Assembly (NCBI GenBank): GCA_020048795.1 | Contig: JAIFMA010000144.1 | Span: 1 to 23,720 of the forward strand | Direction of reading: 5' to 3' | Length of the DNA stretch: 23,720 bases | From: Rhodoferax sp. | Lineage (GTDB): Bacteria; Pseudomonadota; Gammaproteobacteria; Burkholderiales; Burkholderiaceae_C | Part shown: piece by piece, positions 7,401 through 15,287 of the stretch | How the letters are laid out: each line of letters begins with the position of its first letter | Position numbering within the stretch: position 1 is the first letter of the stretch | Notes under the pieces: model-generated | What the model was told of the DNA's origin: nothing | Seen by the model: the letters and a program-made list of their open reading frames with translations, nothing else | Database searches by the model: none | Translations under genes and position numbers: made by a program

Positions 7401-8480
7401 AATGCCTGTGGCGCAGGTCACCGGGACAGCCTTCACGATGGCGGGAGTCACTGAAAGCGTCGAGCACTCAATCGACAGATAACCAGTTGGCAGGTCGCGG
7501 ATCAGCACCGTTTGACCGGTTAACACAGCCTCACCTGACAGCCCGTCGCCGGGGTAAAAATCAAGGCCATTGGCTGGCACCATGTTGTAGCCGGCGACGC
7601 AGCGAAAACACCCGTCTTGTTCATCCTTGACAAAAAATGCCCCGATCTGGGCTCCTAAAAATGGCACCAGATGGTGCAGCAGGCGATTGCCAAATTCGGC
7701 CATATCGTCAGTACCCTGCAAAATACCCGACAACTCACCGGCTTTCAGCTTGGCAGCAATCTGGGCTTCTTGAACGATGGTGTCCTGCGTCAACTTTTCT
7801 TCCAGCTGATTGAAGGCCTGGATGATCGCGTTGAACTCGATGCCCTGATTCTTCGGGCGTTGCGAGACGGTATCGCTGCGGGGCTGGCCACGTTTGTCGA
7901 TCAAGCTCAGCAGAGCCATGCGCAACTGCGCCAATGGCCGGAAAACCCGGCGCAGGCCAAGCGCCATGAACAGCATCAGGACCAGGTCAACGACCAGGAT
8001 CTGCGTCAACAGGCTTCGCAGGTTATGCTGCAGACGGCGATCCAGGGACTCCCGGGTAAACACCATCACCAGTTTGCCAACCTGTTCTTGCGCTGGCTTG
8101 TCAGCAGCTTGATTCTCGTTGTCGGCTCGGAAAATGCTGGCTTCCCGGGTGATATCCGACGGCAGACCTGATGCCAGGCCCGCCACCGCAACCAACTCGC
8201 CTTGTCGGTCGAAGACCTGAACCGCCAACACTTCCCGGTTCAGCATATCGGCCCGCAAAATACGGCCGACCGCCTGGATGTCCAGGTTTTGCAATGGCAT
8301 CGACACGTTGTCGGCCAGCCGAAGCATGCCAGTCACCTGACTTTGGTCAAAACTCTCCGTCGTGTCCCTGACAAGCTCCTGATGGCCAAAGTAACCAGGA
8401 ACCAGCAGGCTAAGCGTTGCCACCATGACAAGCACAAGCGTCAGGCGCAACCTAAGGGAATGGACTAGGGTGGCAAACAT
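4419..8480 (-). CDS. hybrid histidine kinase, 1353 aa (sensor-HAMP-GAF-PAS-PAS-HisKA-HATPase-REC-REC-HPt)
   Basis: Membrane sensor kinase with a full internal phosphorelay. Transmembrane helices at about 13-31 and 158-176 enclose a periplasmic domain that resembles small PAS-like (CHASE8-type) sensors. HAMP-like helices (178-235), GAF (255-395), PAS (410-530) and PAS (550-665) follow. The HisKA H-box is MSHEIRTP with His696; the ATPase has the N-box NLGNNAVKF and G-boxes DTGIGM and GTGLGLAI. Receivers have Asp987 (YDLVLMDWKMP) and Asp1134 (VLMDCQMP), and the HPt has His1290 (AAHTLKGTAG). Its GAF lacks the GQCALE motif of the other receptors (it has GDGLSGEA). From HisKA to HPt it is a close paralogue of the 1487-residue kinase. 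The ATG at 8480 lies 61 bases after the preceding gene, with only a weak GAAG as ribosome binding site. Confidence 0.95.
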   Translation of the reverse strand: MFATLVHSLRLRLTLVLVMVATLSLLVPGYFGHQELVRDTTESFDQSQVTGMLRLADNVSMPLQNLDIQAVGRILRADMLNREVLAVQVFDRQGELVAVAGLASGLPSDITREASIFRADNENQAADKPAQEQVGKLVMVFTRESLDRRLQHNLRSLLTQILVVDLVLMLFMALGLRRVFRPLAQLRMALLSLIDKRGQPRSDTVSQRPKNQGIEFNAIIQAFNQLEEKLTQDTIVQEAQIAAKLKAGELSGILQGTDDMAEFGNRLLHHLVPFLGAQIGAFFVKDEQDGCFRCVAGYNMVPANGLDFYPGDGLSGEAVLTGQTVLIRDLPTGYLSIECSTLSVTPAIVKAVPVTCATGIAALLEFGYLEEPRHQDDMLTDALTTISFSFEILRNHLAEQQELAQRTAIEERQRLILSSMQDGLFGQDLQGCVTFVNAAALQLLGYTEVELTGRVMHALLQHRHADGRDLLSESRPIFLTLQDGQARTVSDEVFWRKDGTCFPVEYTTTALRQNGKITGSVVSFRDISERKKADQALQQAFVNIEESKKLTQAVLDNSPTDIYIKDLQGRFMLINQSFSRYLKKVLNLSSAQLIGHSMAEFVSSSSDKWGQETDAQVLACGELMEFEHSIPRDGWVEVRQVFKFPLRDSNGAIYAICVIGQDISAKKRLEEEMRRAKELAEEATRTKSDFLANMSHEIRTPMNAIIGMSHLALQTPLDKKQRNYIEKVHRAGENLLGIINDILDFSKIEAGKLCMEVVAFRLDEVLDNLASLVGLKTDDKGLELLFNCAPDVPNALMGDPLRLGQVLINLGNNAVKFTEAGEIVVGIEKVAQDEQFVELHFWVRDTGIGMTPEQCSKMFQSFSQADASTTRKYGGTGLGLAISKTLVELMHGRIWVESEAGQGSSFHFHAKFGVQAEPVARRTLSPEELQGLRVLVVDDNATARDILLTMARRYGMEVDAARDGRQALDLVVAAETQHTPYDLVLMDWKMPNMDGVETVGHLQQQRLTRMPAVIMVTAYGRDEALTSADQHDVVLSTVLTKPISARSLLRAVGEVLGKQPLDRAGPVEKTDSHQAAIANLRGARVLLVEDNGMNQELAMELLSQAGMQVVLANNGLEAVDMLSSDGHFDGVLMDCQMPVMDGYTATREIRKNPAFKDLPIIAMTANAMAGDREKVLDAGMWDHIAKPLNVGDMLATIARWIKPSSASARFGDASLNIADSAMNTGALATFGIKLELPGMDTQAGLATAMNNPKLYKRLLIKFRDSQGGFAQLFAAALQDPDPVAPTRAAHTLKGTAGNIGAKAVETAAAALEQALIDGAEADIEPLLKNVLSALEPVVAGLQALASGSQGGDL
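4461..6437 (-). repeat. paralogous kinase core, copy 1 (direct repeat with 15563-17536)
   Basis: The segment coding HisKA through HPt is closely similar at DNA level to 15563-17536, in the same orientation about 11 kb away. For example, the run from GAGGCATCGG to ACATCTTG near 5878-5913 is identical over 36 bases in both. Boundaries are approximate and taken from the protein domains. Confidence 0.85.
4818..4844 (-). repeat. degenerate palindromic-repeat half inside the kinase gene
   Basis: On the minus strand this reads GCTTCATTAAACATAGCT and then GACAGCGCA. It matches the half-element at 15929-15955 in 19 of 27 positions without gaps, at the same point of the paralogous gene. It codes for ASLNIADSA in the linker between the second receiver and the HPt domain. 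It is the more decayed of the two copies. Confidence 0.55.
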
Positions 8481-8541
8481 GTTGTCTTCAGCAGCCCGCG
8501 GGGCAGTCAGTCTTTGGTGGCACAGACCTATTCGCCATGGC

Positions 8542-9915
8542 TCAATCTCTCAGGGCGGGTTGTGCCAGGGTTGGGTCCGCCGATGCCGGGTGCAAGCTTT
8601 GAGCCAGTAGTTCCCGGGTGTGCTGGTTACGTTCCAGGATCTCGATATTCAGCGAGATCAGCGGTAACACTTCATCAATCAAGGCCTGTTGTTTGGGGTT
8701 CAGTTTGACCAGCGATGCCAGCTCAACCACCGCCAGAATGCGCCGGTCCGATGCCATCACAGGAACGGCCAGCACAAACTGCGGTGTGGTGGCACCCAGG
8801 CCCGAGGCGACCAGGACATAGTCTTGCGGGACGTTGGACAGGGTAATCGGCGAACGCTCCAGGGCACACTGCCCGACGATGCCTTCACCCACCGCAAAGT
8901 GCTGCACCAAACCCTTGCGATGTTTGTAGCCATAGCTGCCCAAGTGGGTCAAGCGCTGGGTTGACTTGTCATAGCTGTAATAAGCGCCGACCTGAGCACC
9001 CACTGCGGGAGTCAACTCCAGCATCAGTTGCCTGGCAAACTCGGTCAGGTTGTCCAGTCCCTGCAGGGCGGTGACGATTTGGGTAGCGTGGTTTTTGACC
9101 CAGGCGGTTTCTTCGTGCGCCAGCACGGTGCTTTGAAACGCCAGCAAGCCTTGGGCCATGCGTCCAATTTCATCGCTGCGGTCGCGTTCGGCAATGATGA
9201 CATCCGACCTGCCGCCCGCCAGCGCCTCCAAGGCGCGTGTCAGTCGCAAAATGGGTTGTAGCAACAGTTGCTGCATGAGCCAGACCAGTGCTGCGGACAC
9301 CAGGACAAACACCAGTACCAAGATGGCAATGAATTTCCAGCCCGACTCAAAAAGCTCGGCGGCCTTCACCACGGTGTGAATGGCACCACGCTGGTTGTAG
9401 GCCACCAGCCCATGCATGGCCGAGCGCACGGTGTCCTGGGTCGGTCCGGCCTTGGACAGCAGTAGGGCGCGGGCTTCAACCTCGCGATAAGCCCGCGAAT
9501 GGTCCATGACGGCATCGATTTCGCGCAAATAAAGCTCGTATTTTTGTCTGAAATCTGCAATCAGGACCTTTTCTTCGGCGGATCTGACGGTGGACAGATA
9601 ACTGCCCCAGGTGGCATCAAACTGCATTCTCCCGGCTTTGATTTGATTGTCAATTTGAACCTTGTCCATGGCATTCTCTGACAACAGGTGAGTTGTTGCC
9701 AAGCGTCGCTCGTCGGCAATCAGGCTGTCGGCCTGGCCCAGCTTTTGAATGCCGATCAGCCAGTTGTTGCGCATCTCCACCGTGCTGCCGTTGATCGCGG
9801 CCAATCGGTCAACCGCCACCCAACCCACCAGCAAGACCATCAGGGTCAAGACCAGAAAAGAGAGGGAGAGCTTGCGGGTGATCGACAGATCACGCAGGAT
9901 TTGGAGGGGACTCAC
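8542..9915 (-). CDS. orphan membrane receptor: four-helix sensor-HAMP-GAF, no output domain
   Basis: A 457-residue inner-membrane protein. Transmembrane helices at about 15-36 and 193-214 enclose a helical periplasmic domain of the 4HB-MCP kind. HAMP (215-268) and GAF (285-430) follow, the latter with VGEGIVGQCALERSPITL (Cys350) and SGLG. The protein ends just after the exit helix NIEILERNQHTRELL, with a short disordered tail, so no kinase, cyclase or methyl-accepting signalling domain is present. The start is GTG at 9915 with AGGA upstream, 18 bases after the previous gene. It probably feeds ligand information into a neighbouring kinase or the SpoIIE phosphatase by hetero-assembly; that role is inference. 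Confidence 0.88.
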   Translation of the reverse strand: MSPLQILRDLSITRKLSLSFLVLTLMVLLVGWVAVDRLAAINGSTVEMRNNWLIGIQKLGQADSLIADERRLATTHLLSENAMDKVQIDNQIKAGRMQFDATWGSYLSTVRSAEEKVLIADFRQKYELYLREIDAVMDHSRAYREVEARALLLSKAGPTQDTVRSAMHGLVAYNQRGAIHTVVKAAELFESGWKFIAILVLVFVLVSAALVWLMQQLLLQPILRLTRALEALAGGRSDVIIAERDRSDEIGRMAQGLLAFQSTVLAHEETAWVKNHATQIVTALQGLDNLTEFARQLMLELTPAVGAQVGAYYSYDKSTQRLTHLGSYGYKHRKGLVQHFAVGEGIVGQCALERSPITLSNVPQDYVLVASGLGATTPQFVLAVPVMASDRRILAVVELASLVKLNPKQQALIDEVLPLISLNIEILERNQHTRELLAQSLHPASADPTLAQPALRD

Positions 9916-9933
9916 GCGGCTGGATCCTGAAAT

Positions 9934-11640
9934 TCAAGCGGGTCGCACTGCCAGACTGACACATTGACCATGGCGTCCACGTGAAGGCAGGGAGCTGAGA
10001 TGAAGCGACACTGTCATTGCGTGGCCGTCCTGGTGTTGGCCGGCCACCAAACGCATGGTGTCGGACCCTGGTGCCACGGCATCAAGCGCCATCAGCTCCG
10101 CCACCGGTTGGCCCACCAACTCACCTGCCGCATAACCAAACAGGTGCTCGGCCCCAGGATTGGCCAACACAATGAGTTGGCTTTCATTGACCACCAGAAT
10201 GCCATCGGGTGCGGTCTCGATAATGCTTCGGAACCAGTTTTCGGTTTCCAGCAATTCAGCTTGCTGGGCTTCCATTTCCACCGTTTGCTCTTCAAGCTGG
10301 GCGGCCTGTTTTTCCATACGCTCGGACTGTTCCTGGGTGGCGACCAGCAGGTCCCGGGTGCGCTGGTTGCGGTCCATGATCTCCATGCTGACCGCCAGCA
10401 CCGGCATCAGTGAATCGAGCAGGGCAATCTGGCGCTCGGTAAATTGCTGGAACGAAGCGATCTCAAACACTCCCAGCAAACTGTCGTTGTGCACGATCGG
10501 CAGCACCGAGATGCAGGCCGGCGGGGCCTCGCCCAGCCCGGAGTTGATCTGGATGTAATCTTGCGGCGCGGTTAGCGAAATGGGCTGCCTTTCCATGGCA
10601 CATTGCCCCACCAGACCTTCGCCAATGGCAAAACCGTTGTTCAGGTTCTTGCGTTCGCGGTAGCCGTAGCTGCCCAGCAACCGCAAACGCCCGTCGCTAC
10701 CGCTGACATACAGTGCAGCGTGCCCGGCATTCAGCACCGGCGCAATTTTCGACACAGCCAACTGCGTCAGGGCCGTGATGTCATTGGCCTGCTGCAGTGC
10801 CGCACTGATTTCTGCGCCGTGTGTCTTGATCCAGCCTTGCGCATCGAGCTTCAAGACAAATTCCTTGAAGATTTGAGCGGCGCGCGCGATGTCGCCGATC
10901 TCATCGCGTCGCTCGACCCCGAAAACGCTCACATCCAGACTGCCACCGGCCAGTCGATTCAGATTGCTTACGACCTTGCTGATCGGGGTGGCCAACTCTC
11001 GTTTGGCAATCAGCCAGCCCAAAATGCAGAGCATCAAAATCATCGCGACAGCAAACAGCCATGTCACCCAGACGGCCGTACTCTGTGTTGCCAGTGCACT
11101 GGCAGAGCCTTCTTTAGCCAGCTTTTCGTTGAAATCAACATGACGCCTCAATACCTCTTCCAGCCTGATCGTGGAAGCCACATTTTTTTCCGTGGCATCT
11201 CGCAACTCGATGTTTCTGTTGGAACGCGACAACGTCAGCACCAAATCGTTGCCGCTGATGTAAGTCTTGAATTCCGCTCTGACTGCATCAAGCAATTGCT
11301 TGTCCTGATCGTTGGAAACGAACTGTGCAGCGTAGCGGTCCAGAAGATTGACGATGGCTTCGCGATGATCCTGAATCTCCCGGTCGTAGACGACCATCCT
11401 GGTTTCTTCCATGTTCTGAACGTGATGAAGCGTCGCAAGCTGCATTTTTTGGAACCTGAGTTCAATCTCATTCAAGGCATTGAAACTCGGCAATGTATTG
11501 GCCGTGGCGTAATTGGCCGATTCAAAAACCTTGCCCGTCTGGTACAGCCCAATTCCAGCGATTCCGACCATGCCCAAGATCGCAACCACGATCAGCAAGT
11601 AGAGTTTTCCGGCAATTTTTAAAAAGGCGAGTATCTTCAT
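9934..11640 (-). CDS. orphan membrane receptor: four-helix sensor-HAMP-GAF-PAS, no output domain
   Basis: A 568-residue inner-membrane protein. Transmembrane helices at about 12-33 and 190-211 flank a helical 4HB-type periplasmic domain; HAMP is at 210-265 and GAF at 285-425 (GEGLVGQCAMERQPISL, Cys347). A glutamate/glutamine-rich coiled coil (MEKQAAQLEEQTVEMEAQQ, 442-460) leads into a PAS domain (468-565). From HAMP to PAS it runs parallel to the 1487-residue kinase (for example YRERKNLNN versus YRERKSIEK, and FRSIIETAPDG versus YRSIIESAPDG). It stops exactly where the kinase goes on with VRDITERK, so it looks like the input half of such a kinase that lost the rest. The ATG at 11640 follows the CheB-CheR stop by 9 bases. 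Confidence 0.88.
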   Translation of the reverse strand: MKILAFLKIAGKLYLLIVVAILGMVGIAGIGLYQTGKVFESANYATANTLPSFNALNEIELRFQKMQLATLHHVQNMEETRMVVYDREIQDHREAIVNLLDRYAAQFVSNDQDKQLLDAVRAEFKTYISGNDLVLTLSRSNRNIELRDATEKNVASTIRLEEVLRRHVDFNEKLAKEGSASALATQSTAVWVTWLFAVAMILMLCILGWLIAKRELATPISKVVSNLNRLAGGSLDVSVFGVERRDEIGDIARAAQIFKEFVLKLDAQGWIKTHGAEISAALQQANDITALTQLAVSKIAPVLNAGHAALYVSGSDGRLRLLGSYGYRERKNLNNGFAIGEGLVGQCAMERQPISLTAPQDYIQINSGLGEAPPACISVLPIVHNDSLLGVFEIASFQQFTERQIALLDSLMPVLAVSMEIMDRNQRTRDLLVATQEQSERMEKQAAQLEEQTVEMEAQQAELLETENWFRSIIETAPDGILVVNESQLIVLANPGAEHLFGYAAGELVGQPVAELMALDAVAPGSDTMRLVAGQHQDGHAMTVSLHLSSLPSRGRHGQCVSLAVRPA

Positions 11641-11649
11641 TTGAATGTC

Positions 11650-13140
11650 TTACTGGCGGCGCCGATACAGTCGATGATAGTGGTCAATGGGCGCAAACAG
11701 GGCATTGCCCAAAAAGCTCAGCGACTCGGATTGCCCGATAAACAGCAAGCCCTGCGAGCGCAGTGCTTGCTGAAAATTTTTTATCAGCTGATCTTGCAAG
11801 CTGCTCTTCATGTAGATCAGCAGATTGCGACAGCTGACCAGGTCCAGGGGCTCAGGTGGTACCGCGCAGAGCACGTCGCGTTGCTCAAATTTGACGCAGT
11901 CGCGCAGCACCTGGCTGACCTCAAAATGCTGGCCGTGGGCGACAAAGTAACGTGCGCGCAAGGCCGCATCCATGTCGCGCATGGCCGTTATGCGGTAGAC
12001 CCCGGCGTGTGCCAAAGCCAGCGCCTCGGGGTTGAGGTCGGTGCCAGTGATGTGCAAGGCATTGCTGCTACGGTGCTGGGCCAGCAATTCGGTGACGATG
12101 ATGGCCAGGGTGTAGCACTCATCGCCCGAGGCACAGCCCGGCACCCAGATGCGCAGGGGTTCACCGGTTGGCTTGTCCGCCACCAGGCCAGAGAGTGCGC
12201 GCTCAAGCTCCTTGAATGAAATTGGGTCCCGAAAAAATGACGACACCGAGACCAGGAACAACTCTTGCAAAGTCTTAAGCTCTTGCGGCTGGCGTTTGAT
12301 GAAGGCAAAGTAGTCATCCGTGCTGGCCAGCCCCAGCGTGGCCTTGCGTTTGTTCAAGCGACGCATCAGCGTGTCTTCCTTGTAGCTGGAGAAGTCGATG
12401 CCGGTGGCCTCCAGCACCATGCGCAAGAGCCGCGCCAGATCACGCAGTTCGGGTGTTTCAACCGGTGCCGGGACCTCAACAGTTAGCTTGGTGTCAAGCC
12501 TGATCTGGGAATGCACCCCGACCGATTTTGGCGGCGCACTCAGTGGCGCAAACAATGCTGCAAGCGCCCCGCCCATGCCCTCGACCGTCAGCACGCGGTC
12601 AATCACACGCGCCTCAATGGCCGATGTCGGCATGCCGTCAAATTTGGCTTCTGTGGGTTCCTGGGCCATGGTCAGGCCACCCGCTGCGCGGATGGCGCGG
12701 CAACCTGCTGTGCCATCGCTGCCGGTGCCCGAGAGCACGATGCCAATGGCGCGCTGCTTGCAGGATCGCCCCATCGAGGCAAACAGGTGGCTCACGGATG
12801 GGGTTGACAGGTTGTTGGCATCAGGCACCTGAAGATTGATCAGTCCGTTCTGGATCGCGCCGTCCTGGCCCGCAGGAATCACATACACCCGATCGGCTTG
12901 CAGTCTCTCGCCGTGGCTGGCCAACTGTACCGGCAGCGCCGATTCACGCCCCAGCAGGCGCGCCACCAGATCACTGTGGCCGTTGTGCGCCATGTGCTGC
13001 GCCACCACATAAGCCACGCGCCCCGTGACCGGCAGGCCCGCCAGCAGCGGCAACATGGCCTCGATACCGCCCGCTGATGCACCAATGCCAGCCACGTGCA
13101 GTGCCGTGGCTTCGCGGAAAGGGGCGCTCGGGGCCAACAT
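11650..13140 (-). CDS. CheB-CheR fusion (methylesterase plus methyltransferase)
   Basis: A 496-residue cytosolic protein. Residues 14-200 are a CheB methylesterase/glutaminase domain with the catalytic residues Ser22 (GASAGG), His49 (AQHMAH) and Asp142 (GTGSDGTAG). Residues 230-495 are CheR: an N-terminal helical part, then the S-adenosylmethionine site VPGCASGDECYTLAI at 333-347 and VSCRNLLIYM at 435-444. The receiver domain that normally controls CheB is missing, as are the coiled-coil and PAS tails common in larger CheB-CheR fusions. No protein with a methyl-accepting chemotaxis signalling hairpin is encoded nearby, so the substrate is unknown; the glutamate-rich helices of the neighbouring receptors are candidates. 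Start ATG at 13140 overlaps the preceding stop by one base (TGATG), with AGAGG upstream. Confidence 0.93.
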   Translation of the reverse strand: MLAPSAPFREATALHVAGIGASAGGIEAMLPLLAGLPVTGRVAYVVAQHMAHNGHSDLVARLLGRESALPVQLASHGERLQADRVYVIPAGQDGAIQNGLINLQVPDANNLSTPSVSHLFASMGRSCKQRAIGIVLSGTGSDGTAGCRAIRAAGGLTMAQEPTEAKFDGMPTSAIEARVIDRVLTVEGMGGALAALFAPLSAPPKSVGVHSQIRLDTKLTVEVPAPVETPELRDLARLLRMVLEATGIDFSSYKEDTLMRRLNKRKATLGLASTDDYFAFIKRQPQELKTLQELFLVSVSSFFRDPISFKELERALSGLVADKPTGEPLRIWVPGCASGDECYTLAIIVTELLAQHRSSNALHITGTDLNPEALALAHAGVYRITAMRDMDAALRARYFVAHGQHFEVSQVLRDCVKFEQRDVLCAVPPEPLDLVSCRNLLIYMKSSLQDQLIKNFQQALRSQGLLFIGQSESLSFLGNALFAPIDHYHRLYRRRQ

Positions 13141-15287
13141 CAGATCGATGCCTCTTGATTGGGTTTGGCATCCACACTGGCTGATTGAGTTGCTGCCTCG
13201 ATCAGCCGCGTGATGTCATAACTCCAGCTGACAATGTGACGACCACCAAACACGTCCTCCATCGATGCATTCAGCAAGGCGGTAAAACGGCTGCCATCAG
13301 GCCGTTTGCAATAAGACCTGAAGTCCAACACCTTGCCGTCTCTTTTGAGTTGCTCGACAAACTGCAAACGATCCTCTGGGTGGACCCAATAGTCTGTGGC
13401 GTTGACGGTCTTGAGTTGCTCCAGGGTGTAGCCCAGCATTTCTGCCAGGCGGCGATTGCGAAATACCGATACCCCTTCAGCGGTGGCGATGGAGCAGCCC
13501 ATCGGGCTGAGTTCAAGCAACTCGCGCAAGCGCTTTTCACTGTCGGCGTTTTGCTGTTGCTGGTATGTCAACTCGTCGGTTTGCGACTGTGCCTGGTCCA
13601 GCAAGTCCTGGGTATGCTGGTTACGCACCATGATCTCCATGCACAGTGCAAGTGTCGGTAGCATGTTGTCAATCAACGCCTGGTCGTTGGGGGTGAATTC
13701 ATCGATGAGCGCCAACTCGATGATGCCCAGCAGGGTGTCGTTGTTGATGACGGGCTGGATCAGCAGGGTGCTGGGGTCGGCCGTGCCAAGTGCTGACGAC
13801 ACCCGCAGATAGCCGCTGGTTGGATGGTTCAGGCGGATCGGGCGCAGCTCTAGGGCGCACTGCCCCACCAGTCCATCACCATAGGCTATTTTGGCGGCAA
13901 GCGGGTTGTTTTCGTGGCGAGCAAAGCCACTGCAAAGAACCAATTGTTGCTGCTTTGTGTCGGCTAGATACAGGCTGGCTTGACCAACCGTCATGCGCTG
14001 CGCCAGGCCAGTCAGCAAGGCCTGACCCAAATCGTGAAAGGTCTCGGCCTTTTGCAAGGCGGTTACCAGTTCAGCCAATTCAGCGGCCCGCACCCCCTGG
14101 CTGGCCAGTGCCTGGTTGCTCAGGGCAATCTGGGCAAAGGCATCGCTGATGGGTGCTGCCACGGTCCGATACAGCCTGGCGCCAACCACGGCGCCGGTCA
14201 AGGCAATCGTCAGCAGGAACAAGGCTAGTGCCCACATGAACTGTGGTGTCCAGGGGGCAAAATCTTCTTCAGGAGCCATCAGGGCGAGCCGGAACCGCTG
14301 ATTGCGCAGCGACTGGTCCTGCAGCTTGACGCGCCACAGGCCTGCATCGCTGGCAATGGGCAGACCCAACGGCGACTCTTGTGCATTCCTGCCGGCCTTC
14401 AGTGCGGCAGCCAGCACCCCAAGACCAATCGCTGCAGGATCTTTGAGCACTGCCTTTTTGACGGACTCTTCGCTGGTGAATCCGGCCTTGCGTGGCAGAC
14501 CCAGCACCCGGCCGTCCGGCGACAACAAAGCCACCTGGCCGTTGACGGCGTAGGGCAGCTCAAGCGTGAGTCGTGTCAGGTCAGACAACAACACGTCAAA
14601 AGCCACCACCCGCTGGTGGCCACTGGCGCCATCTTTCCAGCGCACAGCGGCCGTGATGCCGGGCTCCTGGGTGGTCTGAAACATATACGGTTCTGTCCAG
14701 TAGACCTGGTTTTCAGGCGCGCCCATGACACCCTGGAACCAGGGGCGCTTGCGTGGGTCGTAGTCTTGCTCTTTCCATTCGTTGGTGCTGGCCGAATTGG
14801 CATCGCGCCAATACAGCCAGTGTTGTTGTTTGCCCTTTAACGGCACATGGGTGATGCGGTTTTTCCAGCCCTCGGGAGATTTGAGCAGCAGCACCTCGCG
14901 ACCTTCATCGCTGGCCAGGTGAACGCTGCTGACCAGATTGTTCTGCGTCAGGGCAGGCATCAGCACATGGTTGAAAGCGGCTGGGTTGTCCAGACCGATC
15001 ACACCGGCATCGGACCAGTCACGCATGGTCAACACCAGTCGATCTATTTGGTCAGCCAGATTGTTCATCTTGTTGCCGACACGCTCGGTGGCTTCATTTT
15101 GCGCGGTCCGCGCCTTGTCCAAGGCCAGCGGTTTGGCGCGAAACTGAAAAAAAGCCGCTGCTAAAACCATGATCAGAACCACCACCGCTACCGGCACGCT
15201 CCAGCTAAGCAAGTGCAGTTGCCGACGAATCCTGATGCCTGATGCATGCAGCGCACCCGTTGAGGTTGGCGTTGGAAGATCGGTCAT
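13140..15287 (-). CDS. orphan membrane receptor: dCache-GAF-PAS, no output domain
   Basis: A 715-residue inner-membrane protein. Transmembrane helices at about 31-48 and 349-372 enclose a large periplasmic double-Cache domain (60-340) with the typical RKRPWFQG segment at 179-186. After a short linker come GAF (405-555; YGDGLVGQCALELRPIRL, Cys477), the exit helix CMEIMVRNQHTQDLL, a glutamine-rich coiled coil (560-590) and a PAS domain (590-695) ending SWSYDITRL. No kinase or other effector follows. The double Cache suggests a small organic ligand such as an amino or carboxylic acid (family knowledge; ligand not readable from sequence). The ATG overlaps the kinase stop by 4 bases, with TGGAA as possible ribosome binding site. 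Confidence 0.9.
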   Translation of the reverse strand: MTDLPTPTSTGALHASGIRIRRQLHLLSWSVPVAVVVLIMVLAAAFFQFRAKPLALDKARTAQNEATERVGNKMNNLADQIDRLVLTMRDWSDAGVIGLDNPAAFNHVLMPALTQNNLVSSVHLASDEGREVLLLKSPEGWKNRITHVPLKGKQQHWLYWRDANSASTNEWKEQDYDPRKRPWFQGVMGAPENQVYWTEPYMFQTTQEPGITAAVRWKDGASGHQRVVAFDVLLSDLTRLTLELPYAVNGQVALLSPDGRVLGLPRKAGFTSEESVKKAVLKDPAAIGLGVLAAALKAGRNAQESPLGLPIASDAGLWRVKLQDQSLRNQRFRLALMAPEEDFAPWTPQFMWALALFLLTIALTGAVVGARLYRTVAAPISDAFAQIALSNQALASQGVRAAELAELVTALQKAETFHDLGQALLTGLAQRMTVGQASLYLADTKQQQLVLCSGFARHENNPLAAKIAYGDGLVGQCALELRPIRLNHPTSGYLRVSSALGTADPSTLLIQPVINNDTLLGIIELALIDEFTPNDQALIDNMLPTLALCMEIMVRNQHTQDLLDQAQSQTDELTYQQQQNADSEKRLRELLELSPMGCSIATAEGVSVFRNRRLAEMLGYTLEQLKTVNATDYWVHPEDRLQFVEQLKRDGKVLDFRSYCKRPDGSRFTALLNASMEDVFGGRHIVSWSYDITRLIEAATQSASVDAKPNQEASI

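Noticed and set aside
8481..8541. GC-rich short palindrome (GCCC-CGC-GGGC) in the gap before the 1353-residue kinase as a terminator or internal promoter site
   Set aside because: Stem of four pairs, no T run, no -10/-35 pair seen; too weak to call.
9916..9940. Possible frameshift at the end of the 568-residue receptor that would rejoin it to a longer PAS or kinase
   Set aside because: I translated the next frame past the stop and it does not resemble the DITERK continuation, and the next gene starts at once.
10603..11622. Plus-strand open frame of 339 codons opposite the 568-residue receptor gene
   Set aside because: It lies fully antisense to a gene with clear HAMP, GAF and PAS domains. 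Its translation has no recognisable domain, and long antisense frames are expected from the codon bias.
8542..11640. Calling the two 4HB-HAMP proteins methyl-accepting chemotaxis proteins
   Set aside because: The conserved signalling hairpin of chemoreceptors is absent; after HAMP they carry GAF or GAF-PAS only.
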